In this document: piece by piece, positions 8,110 through 16,635 of the stretch
How positions within the stretch are numbered: position 1 is the first letter of the stretch
Layout: each line of letters opens with the position of its first letter
Source: Candidatus Rokuibacteriota bacterium
GTDB taxonomy: Bacteria; Methylomirabilota; Methylomirabilia; Rokubacteriales; CSP1-6
Direction of reading: 5' to 3'
Length of the DNA stretch: 41,295 nucleotides
Assembly (NCBI GenBank): GCA_003220495.1
Contig: QHSP01000104.1
Coordinates: 1 to 41,295, forward strand
Made by a program: the position numbers and the translations under genes
The notes under the pieces: model-generated
What the model saw: the letters and a program-made list of their open reading frames with translations, nothing else
The model's database searches: none
Told to the model about the DNA's origin: nothing

Positions 8110-9501
8110 TCAGCTCCGGTAGCGGTAGCGCCCGGCGCGCGAGTCCTTGTTGAGCTTGCGGCTCAGATGCAGGCCCTCGAGCACGAACTCGAGCGCCGCG
8201 GCGGTGCTGGCGGGGTCACTCGCGCCGAGCTTCTTCAGCGCCGGCTGCAGCGAGCGCACCTCGGCGATCTGCTGCACGTACTCCTTCGACGGCATCGAGT
8301 CCGCGACGTCGATGCCGAAGCCGCCCTGGAAGGCGGCGACGACCGCGTCGAGCTCGCCGCCGGCGAAGCTCCGGTTGAAGACGTTGAGCACCGCCTTCTG
8401 GACGAGCTTGCCGAGCACCTTGTCCTCGCCGCCGTCGCCGAGGGTCTCCAGCTCGATCTTGCCGCTGGTCGAGGCGACGATGGCGCCGAGGTCGCTGACG
8501 CGCGGCGCCACCTCGCGCTCGTCGAGGCGAATGGCGCGCTTCAGCGCGTTGGACAGGAGGTTCTCCCAGTTGCAGATGCTGACGCGCACCGACACGCCCG
8601 AGCGCTGGCTGATCTCCGGCGCCTTGCGCGCCAGGTGGGTCAGCTCGGCGACGACCTGCTTCATGTACCCCGCGGGCGCGTACTGGAAACCGGCGGCCGG
8701 GAACTGCGTGAGCTCGGCCTCCATGATCGCGATCTCGTCCTCGAGCCGCCGCGGATAGTGGGTGCGGATCTGGGAGCCGAAGCGGTCCTTGAGGGGTGTG
8801 ATGATCCGGCCGCGGTTGGTGTAGTCCTCGGGGTTCGCGCTGGCGACCACGTAGACGTCGATCGGCAGGCGCACCTTGTAGCCGCGGATCTGGACGTCGC
8901 GCTCTTCCATGATGTTGAGCAGGCCGACCTGGATGCGCTCGGCCAGGTCCGGCAGCTCGTTGATCGCGAAGATGCCGCGGTTGGTCCGGGGCACGAGCCC
9001 GTAGTGGATGGTCAGCTCGTCGGCAAGGTAGCGGCCCTCGGCGACCTTGATCGGGTCGACCTCGCCGATGAGGTCGGCGATCGTGATGTCCGGGGTCGCG
9101 AGCTTCTCGCCGTAGCGGCGGTCGCGCGGGATCCAGGCGATCTCAGCCTTGTCGCCGCGCTCGGCGACGGCCTGGCGGCAGGCCTGGCAGATCGGCGCGA
9201 ACGGGTTGTCGTTGATCTCGCAGCCGGCCACTGCCGGCATCTCGTCGTCGAGCAACTCGGTCAGCAGACGCGCCATCCGCGTCTTGGCCTGGCCGCGCTC
9301 GCCCAGGAAGACGATGTCCTGGCCGGAGAGGAGCGCGTTCTCGATCTGCGGCAGAACGCTCTCCTCGTAACCGACGATGCCCGGGAAGAGACCCGTGCCG
9401 TTCTTGAGCCGCGCGATCAAATTGTCGCGCAGCTCCTGCTTCACCGTCTTCGGCTGATACCCGCTCGCTCGCAGCTCGCCGATCGTTCGCGATTTGCTCA
9501 T
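8110..9501 (-). CDS. AAA+ ATPase of the magnesium chelatase ChlI / MoxR clade
   Basis: A 463-residue ATPase starting at ATG 9501 (MSKSRTIGEL); the in-frame extension to 9555 falls in a duplicated spacer and is unlikely to be used. Walker A is GERGQAKT at residues 67-74. Walker B lies in RGIFAINELPDL near 175-186, where Asn-Glu replaces the usual Asp-Glu, as is common in ChlI/MoxR. The sensor strand VVASANPEDYTNRGR follows near 218-232. Between Walker A and B there is a Cys cluster (C94-x10-C105-x2-C108) that could bind zinc. The C-terminal helical domain ends SRKLNKDSRAGRYRYRS. Such ATPases form hexamers and work with a VWA partner, here the gene at 4179-6147 on the same strand. Function is probably metal insertion or complex remodelling; true chlorophyll synthesis is not implied. 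Confidence 0.88.
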   Translation of the reverse strand: MSKSRTIGELRASGYQPKTVKQELRDNLIARLKNGTGLFPGIVGYEESVLPQIENALLSGQDIVFLGERGQAKTRMARLLTELLDDEMPAVAGCEINDNPFAPICQACRQAVAERGDKAEIAWIPRDRRYGEKLATPDITIADLIGEVDPIKVAEGRYLADELTIHYGLVPRTNRGIFAINELPDLAERIQVGLLNIMEERDVQIRGYKVRLPIDVYVVASANPEDYTNRGRIITPLKDRFGSQIRTHYPRRLEDEIAIMEAELTQFPAAGFQYAPAGYMKQVVAELTHLARKAPEISQRSGVSVRVSICNWENLLSNALKRAIRLDEREVAPRVSDLGAIVASTSGKIELETLGDGGEDKVLGKLVQKAVLNVFNRSFAGGELDAVVAAFQGGFGIDVADSMPSKEYVQQIAEVRSLQPALKKLGASDPASTAAALEFVLEGLHLSRKLNKDSRAGRYRYRS

Positions 9502-9538
9502 AGCGGCACTATGTGGCCTGGTACCACTGGCTGTCAAT

Positions 9539-9566
9539 TCATAGGCTCGCCTCATAGGCTCGCCTC
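9539..9566. repeat. 13-bp tandem duplication in the spacer upstream of the AAA+ gene
   Basis: ATAGGCTCGCCTC occurs twice in direct succession (9541-9553, 9554-9566), and the period extends 2 bases upstream. It lies in the 112-bp spacer between the DinB stop and the AAA+ start. It adds an extra in-frame ATG (9555) that a gene caller may choose by mistake. Confidence 0.9.
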
Positions 9567-9613
9567 GGACGGCGAGGCCCCAGCCCCGCGACGTCCTGCG
9601 GCTCGCACTGCCA

Positions 9614-10150
9614 TCACACGCCGATTGCGGGGCCCGCGCCGATCAGGGTTCGCACGAGCTCGATCTCGCCGGCGTGCGCCATGCCGTGTGAGACGCAGGT
9701 CTGGCCGAGCGCGCGGACGCCGGGCATGTCGCCCAGCGGCTTCACGGTGATGACCGCGTCGAGCGTGGCCGGGTCCGTCTTCGCGATGAAGTCCTCGGTG
9801 CTCGCCCAGACCTTCTGCGTGTAGTCTCGGAACAGCGCGACGTCCCTCAGCCGCAGCGCCTGGGCGTCGGCCGTCGACATGCCCGTGCCCTGGGCCACCG
9901 GCGGCAGGCCGAGCTTCTCCGCGTAGCCGCCTTCCGCCCACACGGTCGGGCGGCGATTCTGCAGCACGAAGCGCACGACGTTGTCCTCGGTCCGCGCGTA
10001 GTGGAAGAAGATCCACGCGAGCGTGTTCGCCTTGGGATGGCTCGCGGGCACCGCGTGAAGCTGGGCGGGGGTCAGGTCGGCGATCGCCTTGTCCAGCATC
10101 CCGTGCAAGCGCTTCAGCTCGGCGTGAATGAACTCGAGGGCGGTCATCAT
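9614..10150 (-). CDS. DinB/YfiT-like four-helix-bundle protein
   Basis: A 178-residue protein of the DinB superfamily. The His positions that usually bind the metal are visible: His in WIFFHYARTEDNVVR (first helix pair) and the two His of CVSHGMAHAGEIELVR near the end. The helices and length fit the family well. Some DinB-fold proteins are thiol-dependent S-transferases using mycothiol, bacillithiol or glutathione; others have no known activity. ATG 10150 is the start, with GGGAGA 6 nt upstream; a second ATG follows directly. It is upstream of the AAA+ gene on the same strand but separated by 112 bp. Substrate unknown. Confidence 0.85.
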   Translation of the reverse strand: MMTALEFIHAELKRLHGMLDKAIADLTPAQLHAVPASHPKANTLAWIFFHYARTEDNVVRFVLQNRRPTVWAEGGYAEKLGLPPVAQGTGMSTADAQALRLRDVALFRDYTQKVWASTEDFIAKTDPATLDAVITVKPLGDMPGVRALGQTCVSHGMAHAGEIELVRTLIGAGPAIGV

Positions 10151-10379
10151 GGCGACTCTCCCTTTCGGAGAAGCGGAGTCAAGTCTTCGGTCGAAACGAG
10201 CCGGCGGCTCACGCGATGTCAGACGGAGGCTAGACGGTGAACAGGCGCGCCGTCAAGCGACCGAGGCCTGCCGCCGCGCGCGGATCGTTCAGGGAGCGTG
10301 TCTCGTGTCCGCGTGTAAGAGTTTCAGCATCGCGGCGCGTCGCCGAGAAGCGCGCTACTCTCTACGCTCGGACACGCTC

Positions 10380-12002
10380 ATGGGCGACTGGTTTCCGAAG
10401 CAGACGCTCGGCTCCCTGCCCGAGCGCGCGGCCGAGCGCTGGGGCCGGCGTGAAGCGCTCTACTTCCAGGGACGGCGCTGGAGCTTCGCCGAGCTGTCGG
10501 CCGGGATCGACCGGCTGGCGCGCGGGCTCATCGGGCTCGGCGTGCGGCCCGGCGAGAAGGTCGCGCTCTGGATGGTGAACCGGCCCGAGTTCATCGAGGC
10601 GATGTTCGCGGTGATGAAGATCGGCGCCGTGCTCGTCCCGATCAACACGCGGTTGCGCACGGAGGATACGGCCTACATCCTCGGCCAGTCGGATTCCGCG
10701 ACGCTGCTCATCGCCGATCGCTCCGGTCCCGTCGACTACCTCGGCATGGTGCAGGAGCTGGCGCCGTCTCTTCGCGGCGGCGCGGTGCGCGAGGCGAGGT
10801 TCGAGCACCTGCGACTGGTCGTCTCGGCCGGTGACGAGCCGCGCGCGGAGACACTTCACTGGACGGCCGCCGTGGCGGCGGGTCAGGGCGTCGACGACTC
10901 CGCGCTTCGCTCGCGGGCCGCCGCGGTCGATCCCGACGCCACCGCCTTCTTCATGTACACGTCCGGGACGACGGGGTTCCCGAAGGGCGCGATGCACGGC
11001 CACGCGATCGTCCGCAACCTGCTCGACCGCGCCGTTCGCATGGCCATCACCCCGGACGACACGATCATGATGTACCTGCCGCTGTTTCATCTGTTCGGCT
11101 TTTCGGACGGCGCGCTCATGTCCATGGTGACGGGCGCTCGCCAGGTGCTGACCGAGACGTTCGACCCCGCCGAGAGCCTCGGCCTCGTCGAGCAGGAGCG
11201 CGCGACGATCCTCCACGGCTTCGACACGCATTTCAAGGAGCTGATGGAGGCGCACGAGCGTTTTCCCAGAGACGTGTCGAGCGTCCGAACCGGTATCCTC
11301 GCCACCGGCATGTCGAGCTCGGTGCCGATTGCCCGCAAGGCGCGCAAGGTGTTCGGGCGGTTCCTCTCGGGATACGGGATGAGCGAGTTCGGTGTCGGCG
11401 CCGCGCTCAGCGCGCTCGACTCGACCGAGGAGCAATGCACGGAGGCATCGGGATTCCCGGCGCCCGGGTACGAGATCCGCGTGGTCGATCCCGTGACGGG
11501 AATCGATCGGCCGCCGGGAGTGCCCGGCGAGATCCTCGTGCGGAGCTACATGACGATGCGGGGCTACTACGGCAAGCCCGCCGAGACGGCGCAGGCGCTC
11601 GATCGCGACGGCTGGCTGCACTCGGGCGACATGGGCATCGTGCGGGATGACGGGCATCTCCGCTTCATGGGCCGCTACAAGGACATGCTGAAGATCGGCG
11701 GCGAGAACGTCGACCCCATGGAAGTGGAGGCCTTCCTGATGAGCCTCGCCGGAATCAATCTGGCCGCGGTCGTGAGCTTCCCCGACGCGCGCCTGTCGGA
11801 GGTCGGCGTCGCCTTCGTGAAGCGCGAGCCCGGGCAGGCGCTCACCGACACCGAGGTGATCGCCCACTGCAAGGGACGGATCGCGAGCTTCAAGATCCCG
11901 CGCCACGTCATCTTCGTCGACGACTTTCCGATGACGAGCTCGGGCAAGATTCAGAAGGTGAAGCTGCGCGAGGAGGCCCTGAGACGTCTCACGCCCGCGT
12001 GA
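10380..12002 (+). CDS. AMP-forming acyl-CoA synthetase / ligase
   Basis: A 540-residue ANL-superfamily enzyme that adenylates a carboxylic acid and transfers it to CoA. Motifs in order: the P-loop YTSGTTGFPKGAMHGH (about residues 190-205), PLFHLFGFSDG, LSGYGMSEFG (adenine contact), DGWLHSGDMGIVRDDGHLRFMGRYKDMLKIGGENV (ribose contact and hinge), and the catalytic Lys in MTSSGKIQKVKLRE near the C-terminus. It starts at ATG 10380 (MGDWFPKQTL). An open frame runs upstream to 10128, but that part has no family similarity. The substrate-binding protein gene follows 61 bp later, so ligase and importer may act on the same acid; that is inference. The 229 bp upstream (10151-10379) hold no gene I can support. 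Confidence 0.92.
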   Translation: MGDWFPKQTLGSLPERAAERWGRREALYFQGRRWSFAELSAGIDRLARGLIGLGVRPGEKVALWMVNRPEFIEAMFAVMKIGAVLVPINTRLRTEDTAYILGQSDSATLLIADRSGPVDYLGMVQELAPSLRGGAVREARFEHLRLVVSAGDEPRAETLHWTAAVAAGQGVDDSALRSRAAAVDPDATAFFMYTSGTTGFPKGAMHGHAIVRNLLDRAVRMAITPDDTIMMYLPLFHLFGFSDGALMSMVTGARQVLTETFDPAESLGLVEQERATILHGFDTHFKELMEAHERFPRDVSSVRTGILATGMSSSVPIARKARKVFGRFLSGYGMSEFGVGAALSALDSTEEQCTEASGFPAPGYEIRVVDPVTGIDRPPGVPGEILVRSYMTMRGYYGKPAETAQALDRDGWLHSGDMGIVRDDGHLRFMGRYKDMLKIGGENVDPMEVEAFLMSLAGINLAAVVSFPDARLSEVGVAFVKREPGQALTDTEVIAHCKGRIASFKIPRHVIFVDDFPMTSSGKIQKVKLREEALRRLTPA

Positions 12003-12063
12003 GGTATGATGCGGCCCGTCCCGGCCACCCGGCGCGGGGTATTCGAATCCGGAGGAGCCGACC

Positions 12064-13614
12064 ATGCCGAGAATCTTCAACGGGTTCGCGCTCGTCGTGG
12101 GGGCGCTCGCGGCGCTCACCCTGACTGACGCCGCCCATGCGCAGAAAAAGACGCTCGTCGTCGCGCTGAATCAGGATCCCGACATCCTGGACCCCACCCT
12201 GGCTCGCACCTACGTCGGGCGGATCGTCTTCTCCCAGATGTGCGAGAAGCTCTACGAGATCGACGAGGGGCTGCGGATCCATCCCCAGCTCGCGGCCAGC
12301 ATGCCCGCGATCAGCGACGGCGGCCGCACCATCACGCTCAAGCTGCGGTCGGGCGTGAAGTTCAACGACGGCACCACGATGGACGCGGAGTCGGTCCGGT
12401 TCTCGCTGGAGCGGCACCGCACCTTGAAGGGCTCGAATCGGGCCAGCGAGCTGGCGCCGGTCGAGGCCGTCGAGGTGGTGGATCCGCTCACGATCCGGCT
12501 ACGCCTGAAGGCGCCGTTCTCGCCGCTGCTCGCCCAGCTCACGGACCGGGCGGGCATGCCGCTGTCGCCGACGGCGGTCAACAAGCTCGGCGAGAGGTTC
12601 GGCACCGCGCCGGTCTGCGTCGGGCCGTGGCAGTTCGCGGAGCGGGTCGCGCAGGATCGGATCGTCGTCGAGAGATCCACACACTACTTCGACCCGGGAC
12701 AGGCGAAGTTCGACAAGATCATCTTCCGGATCATCCCCGACGACAACGTGCGGGTGGCGAACCTGAAATCCGGCGATATCGACGTGATGCACATGGTGTC
12801 TCCGACCGACGCGACCGGCATCAAGCGTGAGGGACGGTTCGAGCTGTCCAACGTGACCGGGCTCGGCTATCAGGGCATCACCATCAACCTCCGCAACAAG
12901 ACCGGGAAGACGAATCCGCCCGGCGATCTCGGCACGCCGCTGGCCAACGACCCGCGCGTGCGCGAAGCCCTCGAGCTCAGCATCGATCGCGAGGCCCTGA
13001 ACCAGGTGGCGTGGGACGGCCTCTTCACGCCGGGCTGCACGCCGATCCCGCCGATCAGCGTCTTCTTCGACAAGAGCCGCAAGTGCCCAGGTCGCGACGT
13101 GACGCGGGCCAAGAAGCTCCTGGCCGACGCCGGGCTCGCCGGCGGCTACAGCTTCGAGATGACCGTCGTCAACAACCCCCGCGAGCGTCGCGTGGCCGAG
13201 GTGATCCAGCAGATGGCACGCGAGGCCGGCTTCAACATCTCGCTGCGCGCCCAGGAGTTCGCCTCGGCGCTGACCGACGACGACGACGGCAAGCACCAGG
13301 CGTTTCAGATCGGCTGGAGCGGCCGCGTGGATCCCGACGGCAACATCCACATGAACCAGACCTGCAAGGGGAGCCTGAACGCCACGCTCGCCTGCGACGA
13401 GAAGGTCGACGCGATCCTGAACCGCGCGCGCGAGGTGAGCGACGTCGACCAGCGACGAGGTCTCTACCGGGAAGCGATCGATCTCTTCACGGCCCGGCGC
13501 AACATCATCTACGTCTACCACCCCAACTACATCGTCGCCTTTCCGAAGAACCTGAAAGGGTACAAGGCCGTGCCCGACGGCCTGATCCGGATCAAGGGCA
13601 CGTCCTGGAACTGA
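12064..13614 (+). CDS. ABC transporter substrate-binding protein, family 5 (peptide/nickel type)
   Basis: A 516-residue periplasmic solute-binding protein. The signal peptide runs through residues 1-26 with a TDAAHA cleavage site before QKKTLVVALNQDPD. The family-5 opening DPDILDPTLARTYVGRIVFSQMCEKLYEID, the middle segment GVKFNDGTTMDAESVRFSLERH and the later DPRVREALELSIDREALNQVAWDGLFTPG are all classic SBP_bac_5 features. GGAGG at 12051-12055 lies 8 nt before ATG 12064. It delivers oligopeptides or other solutes to the two permeases encoded next. The family also carries nickel, glutathione, opines and sugars, so the ligand is open; the acyl-CoA ligase upstream hints at a carboxylic acid or amide. 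Confidence 0.92.
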   Translation: MPRIFNGFALVVGALAALTLTDAAHAQKKTLVVALNQDPDILDPTLARTYVGRIVFSQMCEKLYEIDEGLRIHPQLAASMPAISDGGRTITLKLRSGVKFNDGTTMDAESVRFSLERHRTLKGSNRASELAPVEAVEVVDPLTIRLRLKAPFSPLLAQLTDRAGMPLSPTAVNKLGERFGTAPVCVGPWQFAERVAQDRIVVERSTHYFDPGQAKFDKIIFRIIPDDNVRVANLKSGDIDVMHMVSPTDATGIKREGRFELSNVTGLGYQGITINLRNKTGKTNPPGDLGTPLANDPRVREALELSIDREALNQVAWDGLFTPGCTPIPPISVFFDKSRKCPGRDVTRAKKLLADAGLAGGYSFEMTVVNNPRERRVAEVIQQMAREAGFNISLRAQEFASALTDDDDGKHQAFQIGWSGRVDPDGNIHMNQTCKGSLNATLACDEKVDAILNRAREVSDVDQRRGLYREAIDLFTARRNIIYVYHPNYIVAFPKNLKGYKAVPDGLIRIKGTSWN

Positions 13615-13634
13615 CCCGGTAGTCGGCGGCGCCG

Positions 13635-14597
13635 GTGTTCGACTTCCTGGTCCAGAGGGCCGCGATCTCGGTCGTGACCCTCTTCGTCATCAGCATGGTC
13701 GTCTTCACCGGCGTGCGCATGATCCCCGGCGATCCGGCGCGCGTCCTGGCCGGGACCGACGCGGACGCCGCCGGGATCGACGCCATTCGCGAGAAGTACG
13801 GCCTGAATGATCCGATCCCCATCCAGTATCTGCGCTGGGTGGGGCTGGCGCTCCGCGGAGACCTCGGACATTCGATCCGCACGCGGGAGTCGATGATCCA
13901 CACGGTCGCGACGAAGCTGCCGATCACGATCGAGCTCGCGTTCCTGGCGCTCGTCATCGCCGTGGGCATCGCCATCCCCGCCGGCGTCCTGGCCGCGGTG
14001 CGCCGCAACACGCTCTGGGACATGCTGGCCAGCGGCGCGTCCCTGGGCGGTGTGTCGATTCCGAACTTCTGGCTCGGGATCATGCTCATCCTGTTCTTCT
14101 CGGTGCAGCTCGGCTGGCTGCCCGCCTCGGGGTTCGTCCCGATCTGGGAGAGCCCGCTCGACAATCTGCGGCGCATGGTCATGCCCGCCTTCGTGCTCGG
14201 CACCGCGCTCGCCGCGGTCCTGATGCGCCAGACCCGCAACAGCATGATCGAGGTCATGAGCGCGGACTACATCCGGACCGCCTACAGCAAGGGGCTGGCG
14301 AGCCGCGCCGTCGTCTTTCGTCACGCGATCCGCAACAGCCTGATCCCGGTCGTCACGATCCTCGGCCTTCAGATGGGCGCGCTCCTGAGCGGCGCGGTCG
14401 TCACCGAGCAGATCTTCGTCGTGCCGGGGTTCGGGCGGCTGATCGTCGAGTCGGTGTTCACGCGCGATTATCCGCTCGTTCAGGGGGTCGTGCTCATCAC
14501 CGCCAGCTCCTACGTGCTGATCAACCTGCTGGTCGACGTGTCCTACTCGCTCCTGAATCCCCGGATCCGCATCGGCGGCGCGGCCCGTGAGTCCTAG
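13635..14597 (+). CDS. ABC transporter permease, DppB/OppB type
   Basis: A 320-residue inner-membrane permease with six predicted helices. The start is GTG 13635, 20 nt after the binding-protein stop. The N-terminus ISVVTLFVISMVVFTGVRMIPGDPAR is the conserved DppB lead with GDPAR. The EAA loop that docks the ATPase lies in SADYIRTAYSKGLASRAVVFRHAIRNSLIP, and VVPGFGRLIVESVFTRDYPLVQG is the standard C-terminal segment. It pairs with the DppC-type permease at 14587, with which it overlaps by 11 bp. Confidence 0.93.
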   Translation: MFDFLVQRAAISVVTLFVISMVVFTGVRMIPGDPARVLAGTDADAAGIDAIREKYGLNDPIPIQYLRWVGLALRGDLGHSIRTRESMIHTVATKLPITIELAFLALVIAVGIAIPAGVLAAVRRNTLWDMLASGASLGGVSIPNFWLGIMLILFFSVQLGWLPASGFVPIWESPLDNLRRMVMPAFVLGTALAAVLMRQTRNSMIEVMSADYIRTAYSKGLASRAVVFRHAIRNSLIPVVTILGLQMGALLSGAVVTEQIFVVPGFGRLIVESVFTRDYPLVQGVVLITASSYVLINLLVDVSYSLLNPRIRIGGAARES

Positions 14598-15480
14598 CAC
14601 GACCGCGCCGAGTGCGCTGCTGGCGCGAGCGCCGTCCACCGAGCCGAGCCGCGTGGCCCGGGCGTGGCGGCAGGCGCGGCATCGGCCGGCGTCCGTGGTG
14701 GGCGCCGTGATCGTGCTCCTCTTCGTGGTCGCGGCGATCGGCGCGCCGTGGATCGCCGGCGCGGACCCGATGCAGACCGACTGGAAGCTGGTCCGCAAGG
14801 CGCCGACCCTCGCGCACCCGTTCGGCACCGACGATCTCGGCCGCGACACCTTCGCGCGCGTCGTCTGGGGCACCCGCATCTCGATGCAGGCCGGGGTCTT
14901 CTCGATCCTGCTCGCGATCGCCGTCGGCGTGCCGCTCGGCCTCGTCGCCGGCTTCTACCGCGGCGTCCTCGATCAGACGATCATGCGCTTGACCGACGCG
15001 TGGCTCGCGTTCCCGTTCCTGATCCTGGCCATCGGGCTCGTGACGATCATGGGGCCGTCGCTCACGAACGCGACCGTCGCGATCGGGCTCGGCGCGACGC
15101 CGACCTACATCCGGCTCACGCGCGGCCTCGTGCTCGCCACGGCGGCCGAAGACTACGTCCAGGGCGCCCGCGCGCTCGGCGCCGGGGATCTCCGGCTCAT
15201 GAGCCGACACGTCTTGCCGAACATCGTGAGCTCGCTCCTGGTCCAGGCGACCATCTCGATCCCGATCGCGATCATCGCCGAGGCGGTGCTGTCCTTCCTC
15301 GGGCTCGGCGTGCAACCCCCCGCCCCGAGCTGGGGGACCATGCTGAACACGGCGCAGCAATTCCTGGAGACGGCGCCGTGGATGGCGTGGTGGCCCGGGC
15401 TCGCGATCTTCTCGCTCGCCCTGTCGTTCAATCTCGCCGGCGACGGCCTGCGCGATCTCCTCGACCCCCGAGACTACTGA
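14587..15480 (+). CDS. ABC transporter permease, DppC/OppC type
   Basis: A 297-residue permease starting at GTG 14587 inside the end of the DppB gene. The first helix is SVVGAVIVLLFVVAAIGAPWIA, followed by the DppC periplasmic segment HPFGTDDLGRDTFARVVWGTR. The EAA loop is AEDYVQGARALGAGDLRLMSRHVLPN, and PPAPSWGTML and FSLALSFNLAGDGLRDLLDPRDY are the typical C-terminal parts. No ATPase gene (DppD/DppF type) follows; the next sequence is a truncated SDR. The permeases must use ATPases encoded elsewhere, or those genes were lost. Confidence 0.93.
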   Translation: MSPSTTAPSALLARAPSTEPSRVARAWRQARHRPASVVGAVIVLLFVVAAIGAPWIAGADPMQTDWKLVRKAPTLAHPFGTDDLGRDTFARVVWGTRISMQAGVFSILLAIAVGVPLGLVAGFYRGVLDQTIMRLTDAWLAFPFLILAIGLVTIMGPSLTNATVAIGLGATPTYIRLTRGLVLATAAEDYVQGARALGAGDLRLMSRHVLPNIVSSLLVQATISIPIAIIAEAVLSFLGLGVQPPAPSWGTMLNTAQQFLETAPWMAWWPGLAIFSLALSFNLAGDGLRDLLDPRDY

Positions 15481-15527
15481 CGGCCTCGCGGCTTGTGCGT
15501 GAGGACGAGCGCGGGCAAGCTCGAGCT

Positions 15528-16001
15528 ATGCAATGGTCGCATCATCTCTTGCCGCTCCTCATCGACAGGCCGGGCGGCCGGCGCGTCGAGGTGACCGATG
15601 GCACCCTCGACTACAACGCGTCACGCTATCGGATCTCCGTGTTCTACGACCTGGCCAAGGTGGCCGTGAACCGGCTGGCGTTATCTCAGGGCCAAGCGCT
15701 GAAGCCACACGGAGGGTCCGCGGTCGCCATCACGCCTGGATGGCTTCGCTCGGAGATGATGCTCGACAACTTCGGCGTCTCCGAGGCGAACTGGCGCGAC
15801 GCCGTCGATCGGACCACGGCCCCCGCCGACTTCGCGCTCTCCGAGTCGCCTCGATACGTCGCACGCGCCGTCGTCGCGCTCGCGTCGGATCCCGATCGGG
15901 GCCGATGGAACCAGCAATCGGTCAGCTCCGCGCAGCTCGCACACGAGTACGGGTTCACCGACCACGACGGCTCGCAGCCCGACATCTGGCGCCGGATATA
16001 A
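15528..16001 (+). pseudogene. Short-chain dehydrogenase/reductase, N-terminally truncated
   Basis: About 157 residues matching only the C-terminal half of an SDR. YDLAKVAVNRLALSQG holds the catalytic Tyr-x-x-x-Lys, followed by AVAITPGWLRSEMMLDNFGV and RDAVDRTTAPADFALSESPRYVARAVVALASD, which are typical of SDRs that have an extended tail ending in an HEYGFTDHDGSQPDIW segment. The Rossmann half with TGxxxGIG, the NNAG motif and the catalytic Ser strand is missing. The frame upstream of ATG 15528 is unrelated sequence up to the DppC stop. It cannot bind NAD(P) as it stands, so it is most likely a deletion remnant. Expression as a short protein is possible but I see no ribosome-binding site. Confidence 0.75.
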
Positions 16002-16008
16002 TCGGCGA

Positions 16009-16635
16009 ATGCGTCCGACTCTCGTCCTCCTGGTGCGCCACGGGCAGACGCCGACGACCGGCAAGGTTCTCCCGGGGCAGGCGCCGGGTTTGCACCTCGC
16101 CGAGGAGGGTCAGCGCCAGGCGAACGTCGTCGCCGCGCGCATCGACAAGCTGCCCAAGGTCGCGGCCGTGTATGCATCGCAGCTCGAGCGCGCGCGGGAG
16201 ACCGCGCTGCCGATCGCCCGCACGCACGGGCTGGCGGTGCGCGTGGATCGTGACCTGGCCGACGGCGACGTCGGCGAGTGGACGGGCCAGAAGCTGCGCC
16301 GCCTCGCCCGCAAGCCCGAGTGGCAGACCGTCCAGCGCCACCCGAGCGGGTTTCGCTTTCCCGGCGGCGAGTCGTTCATCGAGATGCAGACCCGCGTGGT
16401 CTCCGCGCTGGCCCGGATCGTAGAGCGCCATCCCGGCGCCGTCGTGGTCGCCGTGTCACACGCCGACCCGATCAAGGCCGCGGTGGCGCACGCGCTGGGC
16501 ATTCATCTCGATCTCTTCCAGCGGATCATGATCGCGCCGTGCTCCGTCACCGCGATCGGGTACCATCGCCATGGTCCGATCGTGCTCACCGTGAACTCCG
16601 TCGACGGGGATCTCGGCTGGCTGGGAGGCTCATGA
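16009..16635 (+). CDS. Histidine phosphatase family protein (MSMEG_4193-like)
   Basis: A 208-residue member of the phosphoglycerate-mutase-like superfamily. LVLLVRHGQTPTTG holds the catalytic RHG (phosphohistidine), VYASQLERARETALPIA the second Arg, GDVGEWTG the acid position, and VVVAVSHADPIKAAVAHALG the second catalytic His. Its best match in my knowledge is the TIGR03848 group, named after M. smegmatis MSMEG_4193. The next two genes also belong to that conserved set, and the stop overlaps the next start (ATGA), so it is translationally coupled to DUF3090. The physiological phosphate ester is unknown. Confidence 0.88.
   Translation: MRPTLVLLVRHGQTPTTGKVLPGQAPGLHLAEEGQRQANVVAARIDKLPKVAAVYASQLERARETALPIARTHGLAVRVDRDLADGDVGEWTGQKLRRLARKPEWQTVQRHPSGFRFPGGESFIEMQTRVVSALARIVERHPGAVVVAVSHADPIKAAVAHALGIHLDLFQRIMIAPCSVTAIGYHRHGPIVLTVNSVDGDLGWLGGS

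Noticed and set aside
7903-9750. Plus-strand frame of 615 codons, one of the longest in the window
   Set aside because: It covers the AAA+ gene and its upstream spacer on the wrong strand. No motifs; the minus strand has Walker A and B.
10294-10379. Inverted repeat GAGCGTGTC ... GACACGCTC upstream of the acyl-CoA ligase
   Set aside because: The 9-bp arms are 68 nt apart and run into the start codon. Without conservation data this is within chance for GC-rich DNA, so it is not listed as an operator.
10362-12119. Minus-strand frame of 585 codons opposite the acyl-CoA ligase
   Set aside because: Antisense shadow; the plus strand has the full ANL motif series.
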